The notes under the pieces: model-generated
What the model was told of the DNA's origin: nothing
The model's input: only the letters and a program-made list of their open reading frames with translations
Databases searched by the model: none
Assembly (NCBI RefSeq): GCF_002154335.2
Contig: NZ_MTPX02000060.1
Span: 1 to 64,000, forward strand
Length of the DNA stretch: 64,000 nucleotides
Direction of reading: 5' to 3'
DNA from: Actinomyces ruminis
GTDB lineage: Bacteria; Actinomycetota; Actinomycetes; Actinomycetales; Actinomycetaceae
Shown here: positions 40,853 through 49,882 of the stretch, one piece after another
Layout: every line of letters begins with the position of its first letter
Numbering within the stretch: the stretch's first letter is position 1
Position numbers and translations under genes: made by a program

Positions 40853-41319
40853 ATGAACGATCTTGATCAGCTCTATCAGCAGGTAATCCTCGACCACTCG
40901 CGTGAGCGCCACGGCTCCGGCGCGTTGGACGCCCCCGACTCCACCTCCACCAGGTCAACCCGACCTGCGGGGATGAGGTCACGCTGGGTGTGCGCGTGAT
41001 TGACGGGCGCGTCGAAGCCATCGGCTGGGAGGGGGACGGCTGTTCCATCTCCCAGGCCTCCATCTCCATCATGCACGACCTCGTCGCCGGGGCCGACCTG
41101 GATACCGTAGCTCGGCTCGAGGCCGACTTCGATTCCCTCATGCATTCGCGCGGCCGTGGCGTCGACGACTCGGTGCTGAATGAGCTGGAGGACGCCGCCG
41201 CCTTCGAGGGCGTGTCCAAGTACCCCAATCGCATTAAGTGCGCGTTGTTGGGATGGATCGCGCTCAAAGATGCGTTGCTGAAGGCAGGCGTCCCGTTGGA
41301 CGCCGCCCCGGGGAACTGA
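40853..41319 (+). CDS. sufU: Fe-S assembly protein SufU, frameshifted
   Basis: Zinc-dependent sulfur acceptor of SufS, about 155 aa. MNDLDQLYQQVILDHSRERH is the family start. The three Cys motifs are NPTCGDEVTLG, DGCSISQASISIM and RIKCALLGW. One base is missing near 40943, where restoring it gives HQVNPTCGDE. It begins three bases after the sufS stop. Confidence 0.93.
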
Positions 41320-41391
41320 ACCCCCGCGGTCCGGATTCAGCCCGGCCGCCCCACTGACTACAGCCCCTGTCAGAACTCACCAGGAGGAGTT

Positions 41392-41763
41392 ATGAGCGAG
41401 ACCGCTCCGGCCACCAACCCGATGGCCGCGCAGCATACGCCCGCCAGCATCGCAGACGTGGACGTCGCCGCTGTTGAGGAGGCGCTGCGCGACGTCGTCG
41501 ACCCCGAGCTGGGCATTAACGTCGTCGACCTCGGCCTGCTGTACGGCGTCTCGATCGAGCCCGACGGTACCGTCGTGCTCGACATGACCCTGACCACTGC
41601 CGCCTGCCCGCTCACCGACGTGATCGAGGAACAGGTTCAGCAGGCGCTCGGCCTCATCGTCGACAAGGTACGTGTGCAGTGGGTGTGGCTGCCGCCGTGG
41701 GGCCCGGACCGAATCACCCCGGAGGGCCGCGACCAGCTGCGCGCCCTCGGTTTCAACGTCTGA
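41392..41763 (+). CDS. sufT: SufT-type metal-sulfur cluster assembly factor (MIP18/DUF59)
   Basis: 123 aa Fe-S maturation protein. LRDVVDPELGINVVDLGLLY and TTAACPLTDVIEEQV are the family signatures, with a conserved Cys. A strong AGGAGG precedes ATG 41392. It closes the suf operon. Its 3' end overlaps the 3' end of the convergent ABC permease gene by 11 bp. Confidence 0.93.
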   Translation: MSETAPATNPMAAQHTPASIADVDVAAVEEALRDVVDPELGINVVDLGLLYGVSIEPDGTVVLDMTLTTAACPLTDVIEEQVQQALGLIVDKVRVQWVWLPPWGPDRITPEGRDQLRALGFNV

Positions 41764-43369
41764 GCGGCGCGCGAACCGAGCTGGGTTGCCTCCCGCCGGA
41801 GGGCCGCAGATCGCGGTGGTGTGCCGCCACCGCGCCCAGCGCGACCCCGACCACGCCGATCAGCAGCAGCCAGGTAGATGCACCCTTGCCCGCCTGGGCG
41901 AACAGGCCCGCATCAATGACCGACCGCGGCAGGTTCAGGCTGGGACCAAGCTGGGCGATTCCCAGGCCAGCGAGCAACGGCACCCACGCCAGCCACCGCG
42001 CCTGAGGCAAGAGCCCGCCCAGCAGCGCGGCGATGCCCGCGCTGGCCGCTGTGGCGGGCCACTGCCCGGCCACGAGCCGCAGCGCGTCACTTGCGGTGGT
42101 TTCCAGCAACCGGGCTCCCACCAGCCCGCTGACGAGAGCCGTCGCGCCGAGCGTAAGCGCCGTCGCCAGTAGAGCGACCAGGCACCAGGAGGCCACCAGT
42201 CGCGCCGGCCCGGCCCCGGTACCGCGCACCGCCTCCACCAGCCCGGATTGCTCCTCGGCGGCGAAACGCCCGGCCAGCACCACCGCCTGTGCGCAGGCCA
42301 TCGCCGCCGCCAGCACGCCGATGTAGCCGAGGAATCCCGCGCCCGGATCGCCACCGCCCAGTTGCGAGCCGAGCACGCCCCCGTCCACCGCGCCCTTCCG
42401 AGCGAAGTCGACCATGTTCTCGCCCATGGCCGTGAGCACCCCGGCGATGGCGGCGGTCGCCACCGCCCACGCCAGCAGTTGCACGCGCACCAACCGCAGT
42501 GCCAGCGTCACCGGCCCGCGTACCCGCAACGGGCGTCGACGCCGCAGCTCAATCCGAATCAACCCGGCACCCAGGTCCCGGCGATGCACAGCGGCCGCGG
42601 CCGCGGCGAGCAGTACCAGCAGTGCCGCACCCGCCACCAGCAGCGGACGCCAATCGTTCTTACCGCCGGGGTCGATTGCGCTGCGCAGCGCAAAGGGCGA
42701 CCAGGCACCGGCCCACGCCCAGCCCTCGGCGGCCCATGCGCCGTGCCCGGCATACAGCAATCCCAGGGCAGCCAGCCCGGCGCCGCGCGCACCGGTGGCG
42801 TCGGCGGTGAACTGCGCCAACAGCAGGGTAACGGCGCCAAGCAGGGCGCAGGTACCGCACACCGCGGCCCCGTAGGCGAGGGCATCCGCGCGGTTCGCCC
42901 CATCCAACGCCGCCATGCCCGCTCCGGCGCACACGCCGAGCAGAAGGCAATGAGCGGCGAGCACCAGGCAAGACGCGGCCAACTCGCCGACCGGACCGGT
43001 ACCGGCTCCGCGCAGCAGCTCCGAGCGTCCGCTGTCCTCCTGTGCGCGGGAGACGGCCACCGCGCGCAGCACCACCACGATCCCCAGCAGCAGGCAGGTC
43101 AGTGCCCCGAGCTCCCAGACCCCGAGCTGCACGACGTCAGCATCCGCGGGCAGCTCGCCGTACAGAGCGGCGGTGGTCTTTGACATCCTCAATCCTGCCA
43201 CGGCGCGCGCCAGATCTGCGGCAGTGGCGTAAGTGGTCGCGTAGCCGGGGGCGAGTAGGCAGGTCAACAGGGCGACCGCCGCCGGCAGGGTTACCAGCCA
43301 GGCACGTTCCTCACGGGCGAGCAGACGGGCGGTGCGTATGACGCGCCTCGATGCGAGATGCGGGGTCAT
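41753..43369 (-). CDS. ABC exporter permease
   Basis: 538 aa, very hydrophobic, with about twelve possible spans in two similar halves separated by an Arg-rich loop (RIELRRRRPLRVRGP). The layout fits actinobacterial drug or peptide exporters of the TetAB/YxlG-like kind. It overlaps its ATPase gene by 4 bp (ATGA) and is the last gene of a MerR-ATPase-permease operon. Export substrate unknown. Confidence 0.85.
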   Translation of the reverse strand: MTPHLASRRVIRTARLLAREERAWLVTLPAAVALLTCLLAPGYATTYATAADLARAVAGLRMSKTTAALYGELPADADVVQLGVWELGALTCLLLGIVVVLRAVAVSRAQEDSGRSELLRGAGTGPVGELAASCLVLAAHCLLLGVCAGAGMAALDGANRADALAYGAAVCGTCALLGAVTLLLAQFTADATGARGAGLAALGLLYAGHGAWAAEGWAWAGAWSPFALRSAIDPGGKNDWRPLLVAGAALLVLLAAAAAAVHRRDLGAGLIRIELRRRRPLRVRGPVTLALRLVRVQLLAWAVATAAIAGVLTAMGENMVDFARKGAVDGGVLGSQLGGGDPGAGFLGYIGVLAAAMACAQAVVLAGRFAAEEQSGLVEAVRGTGAGPARLVASWCLVALLATALTLGATALVSGLVGARLLETTASDALRLVAGQWPATAASAGIAALLGGLLPQARWLAWVPLLAGLGIAQLGPSLNLPRSVIDAGLFAQAGKGASTWLLLIGVVGVALGAVAAHHRDLRPSGGRQPSSVRAPLRR

Positions 43370-44307
43370 CGCGCTTGACCCTCGTAATGCCGCAGGAACA
43401 GGTCCTCCAGGGACGCCGGGGTGCAGGTGAGCCCTTGGGCGCCCGCGGCAATGAGGGCGCTCAACGTCTCCGAGAGCTCGGCGGAGGGCACGGACATGCG
43501 GGTGACGCCGTCGCCGTCCGCCGGCGGCGGGGCGGTACCCCGGGGCAGCGCCGCGTGGGCGCCGTCGGGCAGCCGACAGGTGATGGTCGAGTCACGCAGG
43601 TGCCGCAGTGAGGCCAACGTGCCGGACTCCACGGTGCGCCCGTCCTTAATAATGGTGACCGCGTCGCACACGTGGTCGACCTCGTCCAGCAGGTGGGAGG
43701 ACAGCAGCACCGTGCGGCCCGCATCGGCGGCGGCGCGTACGCAGGCCTGGAAGATCGCCTCCTGCAGCGGATCGAGCCCGCTGCTGGGCTCATCCAGGAT
43801 GAGCAGATCGCAAGGCGCGGCCAACGCGGCGATGAGGGCCACCTTCTGCCGGTTGCCCTTGGAATAGCCGTGCACCGGCTTGGACGGGTCCAGGTTGAAG
43901 GCGTCGATCAACTCCGCTTCGCGGCGTCGGTCGCGGCGGCCGCGCAGGACGGCGAGGGCATCCAGGGTCTGCGCCCCGGTCAGGGTCGGCCACAAGGCAA
44001 CGTCCCCGGGCACGTAGGCGGTGCGGCGGGTGATGGCGCTCGCCGCGCGCGCCGGATCGAGTCCCAGCACCCGCACCCGCCCGGCGCTCCGGCGGTACAT
44101 GCCCAGCAGCACGCGAATCGTGGTGGACTTGCCGGCGCCGTTAGGGCCGAGGAAGCCGTGGACCTCGCCGCGGCGCACCTGCAGGTTCAGACCGTCAACG
44201 GCATGCAGGCGTCCGAAGGTCTTGATCAGGCCGGAGACCTCAATGGCACCCCCGGGAGCGCGGGAGTCGACAGCGGCGGGCTTGGTAGCGGAGGCGATAT
44301 GCGGCAT
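43366..44307 (-). CDS. ABC exporter ATP-binding protein
   Basis: 313 aa with one ABC cassette: Walker A LGPNGAGKSTTIRVL, signature YSKGNRQKVALI (variant of LSGGQ), Walker B LLILDEPSSGLDPLQ and the switch His in VLLSSHLLDEVDH. The C-terminal 80 residues are the regulatory extension common in multidrug-type ATPases. It pairs with the overlapping permease. Confidence 0.93.
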   Translation of the reverse strand: MPHIASATKPAAVDSRAPGGAIEVSGLIKTFGRLHAVDGLNLQVRRGEVHGFLGPNGAGKSTTIRVLLGMYRRSAGRVRVLGLDPARAASAITRRTAYVPGDVALWPTLTGAQTLDALAVLRGRRDRRREAELIDAFNLDPSKPVHGYSKGNRQKVALIAALAAPCDLLILDEPSSGLDPLQEAIFQACVRAAADAGRTVLLSSHLLDEVDHVCDAVTIIKDGRTVESGTLASLRHLRDSTITCRLPDGAHAALPRGTAPPPADGDGVTRMSVPSAELSETLSALIAAGAQGLTCTPASLEDLFLRHYEGQAR

Positions 44308-44340
44308 GCGCCCAGGCTTGGGTGCGACGTCGCGTCGCAG

Positions 44341-45135
44341 TCAAGGTGTTGTGCGCCAGCGGGCGATCGCCTCTGTCAGCAGCCTTTCCATTGCCTCCGC
44401 CATCCGCTCATAGCCCGGCTCCACCGCGGCAATCAGCTGGAACAAGGGGCGGATACTGGCAGTGTCGAAGTGTCCGGCGAGGTCCCGGCAGCGCTGCGGC
44501 CCCAGTACCCGCTCGAAGCGCGCGATGTTGTCTGCGGCCCGCTCCCGTATCTGTGCATCGGTCAGCCCCGCAGTGTCGCGGCCATGCGCGGCCAGGGCGC
44601 CGTCGTCCTCCCCGTCCTCCGGTCCCGGGAAGAGCAACTCGGCCTCGGGCGGCATGCGTCCGCTGTAGCAGGCCACATCCACCAGGTCGCGCTCCCGGCG
44701 CACGGCCGCCCGGGTCCGCTCGTCCGGGCATGCGGCCTCCAACCGGTCGAAGAAGGCAACCATGCGCGGCGGCATGGGGGAGACGGTCAGCCCGTCGCGG
44801 GCGCGCGTCAGCAGCGAGGTGAGCATGTCGCGCTGGCGGGTCGTCTCAGCGAGGTGTTCCTCAATGGCGGCGAGCGCTCCGGACAGGTCTTCGATCACGG
44901 TCACATCTTCTGAGGACGCGTCAACGGCGGGGGAGTCCAGGATGCCGGCGATGGCCTTCAACGGCACACCGGCCTGGACCAGCCAGCGGATGCGTGACAG
45001 GCGGGCGACGTGGCTCAGGTCGTAGTCGCGCCAGCCGCCACGCTCCTCGGGCACGGGCAGCAGGCCCAGCTGATGGTAGTAGCGCACGGTGCGAACGGAG
45101 GTGCGGGTGAGTCGGGCGATTTCGGCGACGCGCAT
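44341..45135 (-). CDS. MerR-family regulator of the ABC exporter
   Basis: 264 aa. The N-terminal MerR winged helix is RVAEIARLTRTSVRTVRYYH and GLLPVPEERGGWRDYDLSHV. A coiled-coil helix follows (AIEEHLAETTRQRDML), then an effector-like domain of about 140 residues that I cannot name. It lies 33 bp upstream of the ATPase gene in the same direction, so it probably controls the exporter and itself. Confidence 0.88.
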   Translation of the reverse strand: MRVAEIARLTRTSVRTVRYYHQLGLLPVPEERGGWRDYDLSHVARLSRIRWLVQAGVPLKAIAGILDSPAVDASSEDVTVIEDLSGALAAIEEHLAETTRQRDMLTSLLTRARDGLTVSPMPPRMVAFFDRLEAACPDERTRAAVRRERDLVDVACYSGRMPPEAELLFPGPEDGEDDGALAAHGRDTAGLTDAQIRERAADNIARFERVLGPQRCRDLAGHFDTASIRPLFQLIAAVEPGYERMAEAMERLLTEAIARWRTTP

Positions 45136-45178
45136 GGGACGGGTTGTCTTTCCTTCGGTTGTGTCGGGACGTCCCGGC

Positions 45179-45604
45179 TCAGGGCAGGTTCGGGTCTGGG
45201 GTGCCCAGGATGGCCTCGCGCAGCACCCGGGCGTGGCTGCGCAGGTGATCGTGCCCGGCGAACAACAGCGTCACCCGGCCGGTTAGCGCACGGCCGCGCA
45301 GTTCCGCGACGGCGGCCGCTGCCTCGGGCCGCTTGACCAGCTCGGCGCGGTAGGCGTCAACGAACTGCGGCCAGGCCAGCTCCCCGGAGTGGAATGCCTT
45401 GCGCAGCGCCGTGGTGGGGGCGGCGTCCTGCGCCCACTGATCCAGCGCGGCCCGCTGCTTGCTCACGCCCCGAGGCCACAGCCGGTCCACCAGGACGCGC
45501 AGGCCGTCGTCGGGCGTCGGCTCCTCACGCACACCCTTCAGCACGACGGCGTCGGGGGAGGGCAGGGCGGCGGACGGAGCGACAGCACCGGAGGCAGGAG
45601 TCAT
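45179..45604 (-). CDS. DUF488 (YeaO-like) protein
   Basis: 141 aa; DUF488 proteins have no settled biochemical role. The family block is LRVLVDRLWPRGVSKQRAAL followed by DQWAQDAAPTTALRKAFHSG and VTLLFAGHDH. I use ATG 45604; the frame extends upstream into the flavodoxin gene without homology. Confidence 0.85.
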   Translation of the reverse strand: MTPASGAVAPSAALPSPDAVVLKGVREEPTPDDGLRVLVDRLWPRGVSKQRAALDQWAQDAAPTTALRKAFHSGELAWPQFVDAYRAELVKRPEAAAAVAELRGRALTGRVTLLFAGHDHLRSHARVLREAILGTPDPNLP

Positions 45605-45635
45605 GGCACCACCGTATGCGCCTGTGGCCCCGCCG

Positions 45636-46154
45636 TCACCGGGCCGAGCGGCCGCTGGTTGAGTCCTCCAGGGCACGCCCCCAGGCGCGGGCGGACGTCT
45701 CCTCGCCGTCGGCCAGCGGACCCGACTGCCCCTGAACCAGGAAGCTGCCGACCACGGCCGTATCCCGGCCCCGCCCGCGCCGCAGGGCCTTGGCGATCGC
45801 CTCGGCCGCGGAGCCGCTCAGCCAGGTCCTGGAGGTCACCGTGTCGAAGACGGCAACGGGCAGGGCGGCCGGAATAGCGGTGCGTGCCAGCCATTCGCGC
45901 ATGCCGCCGCTCGATGCGGTGGTTCCACCCTGCCTATGGGCCTGGGCGCGTGTGGCCGCGGTCGGCAGCCCGCGGTTGTGAGTGGGGGCGCCCAGGATCA
46001 GCAGGTCGATGCCCGCGGGCAGGGCGGTGGGTGCCTGGGCGACGTCGAAGACCCGTGCGTCCGTCCCGCCGTCCTTGAGCCCGGCGGCGACGGCCTCGGC
46101 GATCAGCCGGGTATTGCCGGAGCAGGACTCGATGACGATGAGCGCGGTGTTCAT
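45636..46154 (-). CDS. Flavodoxin-like protein
   Basis: 172 aa. The FMN phosphate loop is ESCSGNTRLIAEAVAAGL, followed by LLILGAPTHNRGLPT and AVFDTVTSRTWLSGSAAEAI. It may carry electrons or act as an NAD(P)H-linked FMN protein; no reductase partner adjoins it. It lies 31 bp upstream of the DUF488 gene in the same direction and is divergent from gap. Confidence 0.82.
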   Translation of the reverse strand: MNTALIVIESCSGNTRLIAEAVAAGLKDGGTDARVFDVAQAPTALPAGIDLLILGAPTHNRGLPTAATRAQAHRQGGTTASSGGMREWLARTAIPAALPVAVFDTVTSRTWLSGSAAEAIAKALRRGRGRDTAVVGSFLVQGQSGPLADGEETSARAWGRALEDSTSGRSAR

Positions 46155-46492
46155 GGTTTCCTCCCGGTTGCCGACGGTGCCCCGGGTGGGGCGGACGCAC
46201 TCAGCGTCGGGTGTGACGTGGCGTCGCAGGCAAGCGGGTGTCGGCCGCGAGGGCCCGGCTCAGGCTGGTAGCCGGTCCGGTGGTGAAGAGTCTCCGAGTC
46301 GAGCCGCAGCTCACTTAACTGTGTGCCCGGAGTTAGGCACTGCCTGCCACCTTGCCAGTGGGCCCGCAGAGGACTTGCAGCTCCATGTCGTGGGATGGAC
46401 AGCGGCACGCCGTCGGCCTCTGCCAGCAAGCCGTTCACGGACGCGTCCGTGAACGCTACACATCCACGACCAGCAGACCAGGGAGCACAGGC
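46155..46492. other. Intergenic region between divergent flavodoxin and gap
   Basis: 338 bases with no gene seen. Its notable feature is the perfect 22-bp palindrome at 46433-46454. Both divergent promoters should lie here. Confidence 0.5.
46433..46454. promoter_or_regulatory. Perfect 22-bp palindrome upstream of gap
   Basis: GTTCACGGACG (46433-46443) is followed directly by its exact reverse complement (46444-46454). It ends 38 bp before the gap ATG. This is a strong candidate operator for a dimeric regulator. Confidence 0.65.
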
Positions 46493-47503
46493 ATGACTGT
46501 ACGAATCGGAATCAACGGCTTCGGCCGAATCGGCCGCACCTATCTCAGGGCGGCGATGGCCAATCACGCGGACGTCGAGGTCGTTGCCGTCAACGACCTA
46601 GCGGACGCCGCCACACTGGCTGTCCTACTCGAGTGGGACTCCATCAGCGGCCGCCTGGATGGCGTGCACGTTGACGGCAACGTGCTCGTGGTGGGAGGCC
46701 GACGCATCACGGTGTTCTCCGAGCCCGATCCCGCCGGTATCCCGTGGGGCAGCGTGGGGGCCGATGTGGTCATCGAGTCCACCGGTTTCTTCACCGACGG
46801 CGTCAAGGCCGCCGGACACCTGCAGGGCGGGGCCAAGAAGGTGATTGTCTCCGCCCCCGCGAAGGGAGAGGTCCCCACCTTCGTCCTCGGCGTCAACGAC
46901 AGCGAGCTCGATGTCAACGCGGCGGACGTGTTCTCCAACGGCTCGTGCACGACGAACTCGTTGGGGCCGCTCGCCAAGGTCCTCAACGATCTGGTGGGTA
47001 TTGAAACCGGCCTCATGACCACGGTTCACGCCTACACGGGCGACCAGCGCCTGCACGACGCCCCACACCGCGACCTGCGTCGTGCCCGCGCCGCCGCAGA
47101 GTCGATCGTCCCGACGTCGTCGGGGGCGGCCAGCGCCATCGGGGTGGTCATTCCCGAGCTGGATGGTCGCCTGACCGGGGCCGCGCTGCGCGTACCGATT
47201 CCCGTCGGCTCAATCACCGACCTGACCGTCGTCGCCGGCCGGGCCACGTCTGCGGAGGAGGTCAATGCGGCCTTCCGGGAGGCCGCGCTCAGCGGTCCGC
47301 TCGCCGGGTACCTGGAGTACTCCGAGGCGCCCATCGTCTCTCGCGACATTGTTGGCAACCCGCACTCCTTGATCTTCGACGCCCCGCTGACCGCCGTAAT
47401 AGGCAACGAGGTGAAGGTCTTCGGCTGGTACGACAACGAGTGGGGATTCTCGAACCGGCTCGTCGAGTTCTCCTACATGATCGGCTCACAGCTGGCCGCC
47501 TGA
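46493..47503 (+). CDS. gap: Glyceraldehyde-3-phosphate dehydrogenase, type I
   Basis: Glycolytic enzyme, 336 aa. NAD-binding start RIGINGFGRIGRTYLRAAM and D35 in AVNDLADAATL. The catalytic Cys152 is in NGSCTTNSLGPL, where the usual second Cys (156) is Ser. TVHAYTGDQRLHDAPH supplies the catalytic His, and WYDNEWGFSNRLVEF closes the domain. ATG 46493 follows GGGAGCACAGGC. The stop codon lies inside the left arm of the third 19-bp array. Confidence 0.94.
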   Translation: MTVRIGINGFGRIGRTYLRAAMANHADVEVVAVNDLADAATLAVLLEWDSISGRLDGVHVDGNVLVVGGRRITVFSEPDPAGIPWGSVGADVVIESTGFFTDGVKAAGHLQGGAKKVIVSAPAKGEVPTFVLGVNDSELDVNAADVFSNGSCTTNSLGPLAKVLNDLVGIETGLMTTVHAYTGDQRLHDAPHRDLRRARAAAESIVPTSSGAASAIGVVIPELDGRLTGAALRVPIPVGSITDLTVVAGRATSAEEVNAAFREAALSGPLAGYLEYSEAPIVSRDIVGNPHSLIFDAPLTAVIGNEVKVFGWYDNEWGFSNRLVEFSYMIGSQLAA

Positions 47504-47619
47504 CGTACGACTTCTCGTCACACGTACGCGTTTTGGAGGTTTCCCCGCGCCGGGACGTCGAATACCTCACGCGTACGTGAGAGACGGAACCGTACGTGAG
47601 AGGCAAACGCGTACGCGAG
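47500..47619. repeat. Mirror-symmetric 19-bp repeat array, locus 3
   Basis: Left-arm cores CTGACGTACG (47500) and CACACGTACG (47519) are 19 bp apart. Right-arm cores CGTACGTGAG (47572 and 47591) and CGTACGCGAG (47610) are also 19 bp apart. The two arms are in register about 47550. The core is unrelated to those at loci 1 and 2. It lies between the convergent gap and peptidase genes and takes in the gap stop codon. Confidence 0.8.
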
Positions 47620-47665
47620 ATGGAGTGCGGCTACCGCGGTTGGACCCGAGCCGCGCCGGTCCGGC

Positions 47666-48571
47666 TCAGAGCTGGGAGCCGGCGACGGCGAAGGTGTCGC
47701 ACTGCTCCAGGGAGCCAGAGTTCATGCCGGTGGTGAACCAGCGCACCCGCTGCTCGGAGGAGCCGTGCGTCCAGGTGTCGGAGTTGACGGTGCCGCTGGA
47801 GCGCTGCTGGATGTGGTCGTCACCCACGGACTCGGCGGCGTTAATCGCGGTGGCAATCTCCTCCTGGCTGGGCTCGACGAGGAAGGCGGTGCCGGTATCA
47901 GGGTCGACCGTGGTGGCCGCGTAGTGCACCCACACGCCCGCGTAGCAATCGGCCTGCAGCTCGGTGCGCACCGAGTCGGAGTCGGCGCCCGTGCCCGAGC
48001 GGTCGGTGGACTCCATAACGCCCAACAGGTTCTGAATGTGGTGGCCGAATTCGTGGGCGACGATGTATTCCTCCGCCAGTGGGGTGTCCTGTGCGCCGAG
48101 CGTGGATTCCATGTCGGAGAAGAAGCTCATGTCCAGGTACACGTTGGAGTCGCCCGGGCAGTAGAAGGGGCCGACGGCACTGGTGGCCGAGCCGCACGCG
48201 GTCGACACCGACTGCCCGTCCCACAGGATGAATCCCGGCTCGGCATAGGTACGGCCGCCCTGTGCGGGCAGCTGCTCGCCCCACACCGCGTCCAGCGACT
48301 CGGCGGTGGCGACCATGCGGCACTGGGTGTACTGGTTGGCGGCCTCGCCGCTGGTGCACATGGAGGTGTCGATCGTGGAGGCGGTGGAAGTGCCGGAGGC
48401 GGCGTCCTGGTCGCCCAGCAGGCCGGTCAGGTCCACGCCGGTCACCTGCGAGAGCAGGAACACGGCCAGGACGGCCAGCACCGAGCCGCCGCCGATCGCG
48501 GCGCCCCGGCGACCCCCGGAGCGCGTCTGCACCCGGTTGGGGTCGAGTTTGATATTGCGGTTGAATGACAC
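47666..48571 (-). CDS. Neutral zinc metallopeptidase (YpfJ/KPN_02809 family)
   Basis: About 301 aa membrane-anchored protein. A single N-terminal span (AAIGGGSVLAVLAVFLLSQV) is followed by an outward domain with zinc motif IVAHEFGHHIQNLLG and the third ligand region ELQADCYAGVW. GTG 48571 (VSFNRNIKLDPN) has GAGGTGGG ahead of it. Substrate unknown. Convergent with gap. Confidence 0.9.
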   Translation of the reverse strand: MSFNRNIKLDPNRVQTRSGGRRGAAIGGGSVLAVLAVFLLSQVTGVDLTGLLGDQDAASGTSTASTIDTSMCTSGEAANQYTQCRMVATAESLDAVWGEQLPAQGGRTYAEPGFILWDGQSVSTACGSATSAVGPFYCPGDSNVYLDMSFFSDMESTLGAQDTPLAEEYIVAHEFGHHIQNLLGVMESTDRSGTGADSDSVRTELQADCYAGVWVHYAATTVDPDTGTAFLVEPSQEEIATAINAAESVGDDHIQQRSSGTVNSDTWTHGSSEQRVRWFTTGMNSGSLEQCDTFAVAGSQL

Positions 48572-48698
48572 GGAACCCACCTCATTGCCTAGCGTCGCTG
48601 CGCCGATCATCTGCGGTCTGCGCCCAAGGCTAGTGGACGGGGCAGACCGCGGTGACGCATCTGTGCGTCGTAGCCGTTACGACGAGTACGCTGGTGCC

Positions 48699-49748
48699 GT
48701 GCTGTACGACCTGCTGTACAAGACCGTCTTCAACCGGATCGACCCCGAGGCCATCCACGACGCATGCATGGAGGCGATCGAGGTCACCAGCAAGGTGCCC
48801 TTCGTGCGCGACGTCGTCCGGCAGGCCTTCGGGCGCCGCCCCGCCTTCCCCGTACCGTCCGCCAACCAGGGCGGACCGTTCGTGCGCCCTGTCCCCGGGA
48901 TCCTCGGCCTGGCCGCGGGCATGGACAAGGAGGGGCAGGCCGTTGAGGGCATGGACATGCTCGGTTTCGGATTCGTGGAGGTCGGCACCTTCACCGCTCA
49001 TCCACAGCCGGGCAACGATAAGCCGCGCATGTGGCGCTATCCGACCATCCGCGCCATCCGCAACCGCATGGGCTTCAACAACTCCGGCGCCGATGAGGCG
49101 GCTGAACGGCTGCGGCGGTTGCGCTCGACCGTGCGGGGCCGCTCGATCGTGGTTGGCGCCAACATCGGCAAGACCAAGACCACCCCGCTGGACCAGGCCG
49201 CCGAGGACTACGCCTACTCCGCGTCGAAGGTCGCCCGCTGGGTCGACTACCTGGTGGTCAACGTCTCCAGCCCCAACACCCCCGGGCTGCGCAGCCTGCA
49301 AGACGTCGAGGCCCTGCGGCCGATCCTGTCTGCTGTGCGCGAGGCCGCCGACGCCGCCGCCCACCGCCACGTGCCGCTACTGGTCAAGATTGCCCCGGAC
49401 CTGGCCGACGAGGACGTCGACGCCGTCGCCGACCTGGTCCTGGACATGAAACTGGACGGGGTGGTCGCCACCAACACCACCATCGACCACGACCTGGGGG
49501 AGGGCGGCCTGTCCGGCGCGCCCCTGCTGCCGCGCTCGTTGCAGGTCGTGCGCCGCCTGCGGACGCGCCTGGGGGACAAGCCGACCATCATCGGCGTCGG
49601 CGGCATCTCCTCCGTCATGGACGCCGAACTCATGCTCGACGCCGGCGCCGATCTGCTGCAGGCATACACCGCCTTCATCTACAACGGCCCGGCCTGGCCC
49701 GGTCGCATCAACCGCGCCCTGGCCACGGTGCCGCGCCACCCCCGCTGA
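48699..49748 (+). CDS. pyrD: Dihydroorotate dehydrogenase (quinone), class 2
   Basis: Oxidises dihydroorotate in pyrimidine synthesis, passing electrons to quinone at the membrane; about 349 aa. Membrane-associated N-terminal helices (LYDLLYKTVFNRIDPEAIHD), then GLAAGMDKEGQAVEGM, RMGFNNSGADEAAERLR and NVSSPNTPGLRSLQ, the last with the class 2 catalytic Ser. FMN end IIGVGGISSVMDAELML. GTG 48699 gives the usual class 2 start. Confidence 0.94.
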   Translation: MLYDLLYKTVFNRIDPEAIHDACMEAIEVTSKVPFVRDVVRQAFGRRPAFPVPSANQGGPFVRPVPGILGLAAGMDKEGQAVEGMDMLGFGFVEVGTFTAHPQPGNDKPRMWRYPTIRAIRNRMGFNNSGADEAAERLRRLRSTVRGRSIVVGANIGKTKTTPLDQAAEDYAYSASKVARWVDYLVVNVSSPNTPGLRSLQDVEALRPILSAVREAADAAAHRHVPLLVKIAPDLADEDVDAVADLVLDMKLDGVVATNTTIDHDLGEGGLSGAPLLPRSLQVVRRLRTRLGDKPTIIGVGGISSVMDAELMLDAGADLLQAYTAFIYNGPAWPGRINRALATVPRHPR

Positions 49749-49771
49749 CCCCACCCGGCACAGCCAACTCA

Positions 49772-49860
49772 CCGAGATCGGCAGAAGTTACGTGCCGAAA
49801 TCGGTAGAAACGACCATCGAGGTCGGTAGAAGCGGCTCGCCGCTTCTACCGACCTCGATT
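49772..49860. terminator. Long bidirectional hairpin with repeated half-sites
   Basis: A perfect 20-bp stem (49816-49835 with 49840-49859) closes a CTCG loop between the convergent pyrD and aldo/keto reductase genes. Two direct half copies of the left arm (GATCGGCAGAAG at 49776, AATCGGTAGAAA at 49799) precede it at 22-23-bp intervals. It should terminate transcription from both sides. Confidence 0.85.
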
Positions 49861-49882
49861 ATCCGCTTCTGAGGAGTACGCC

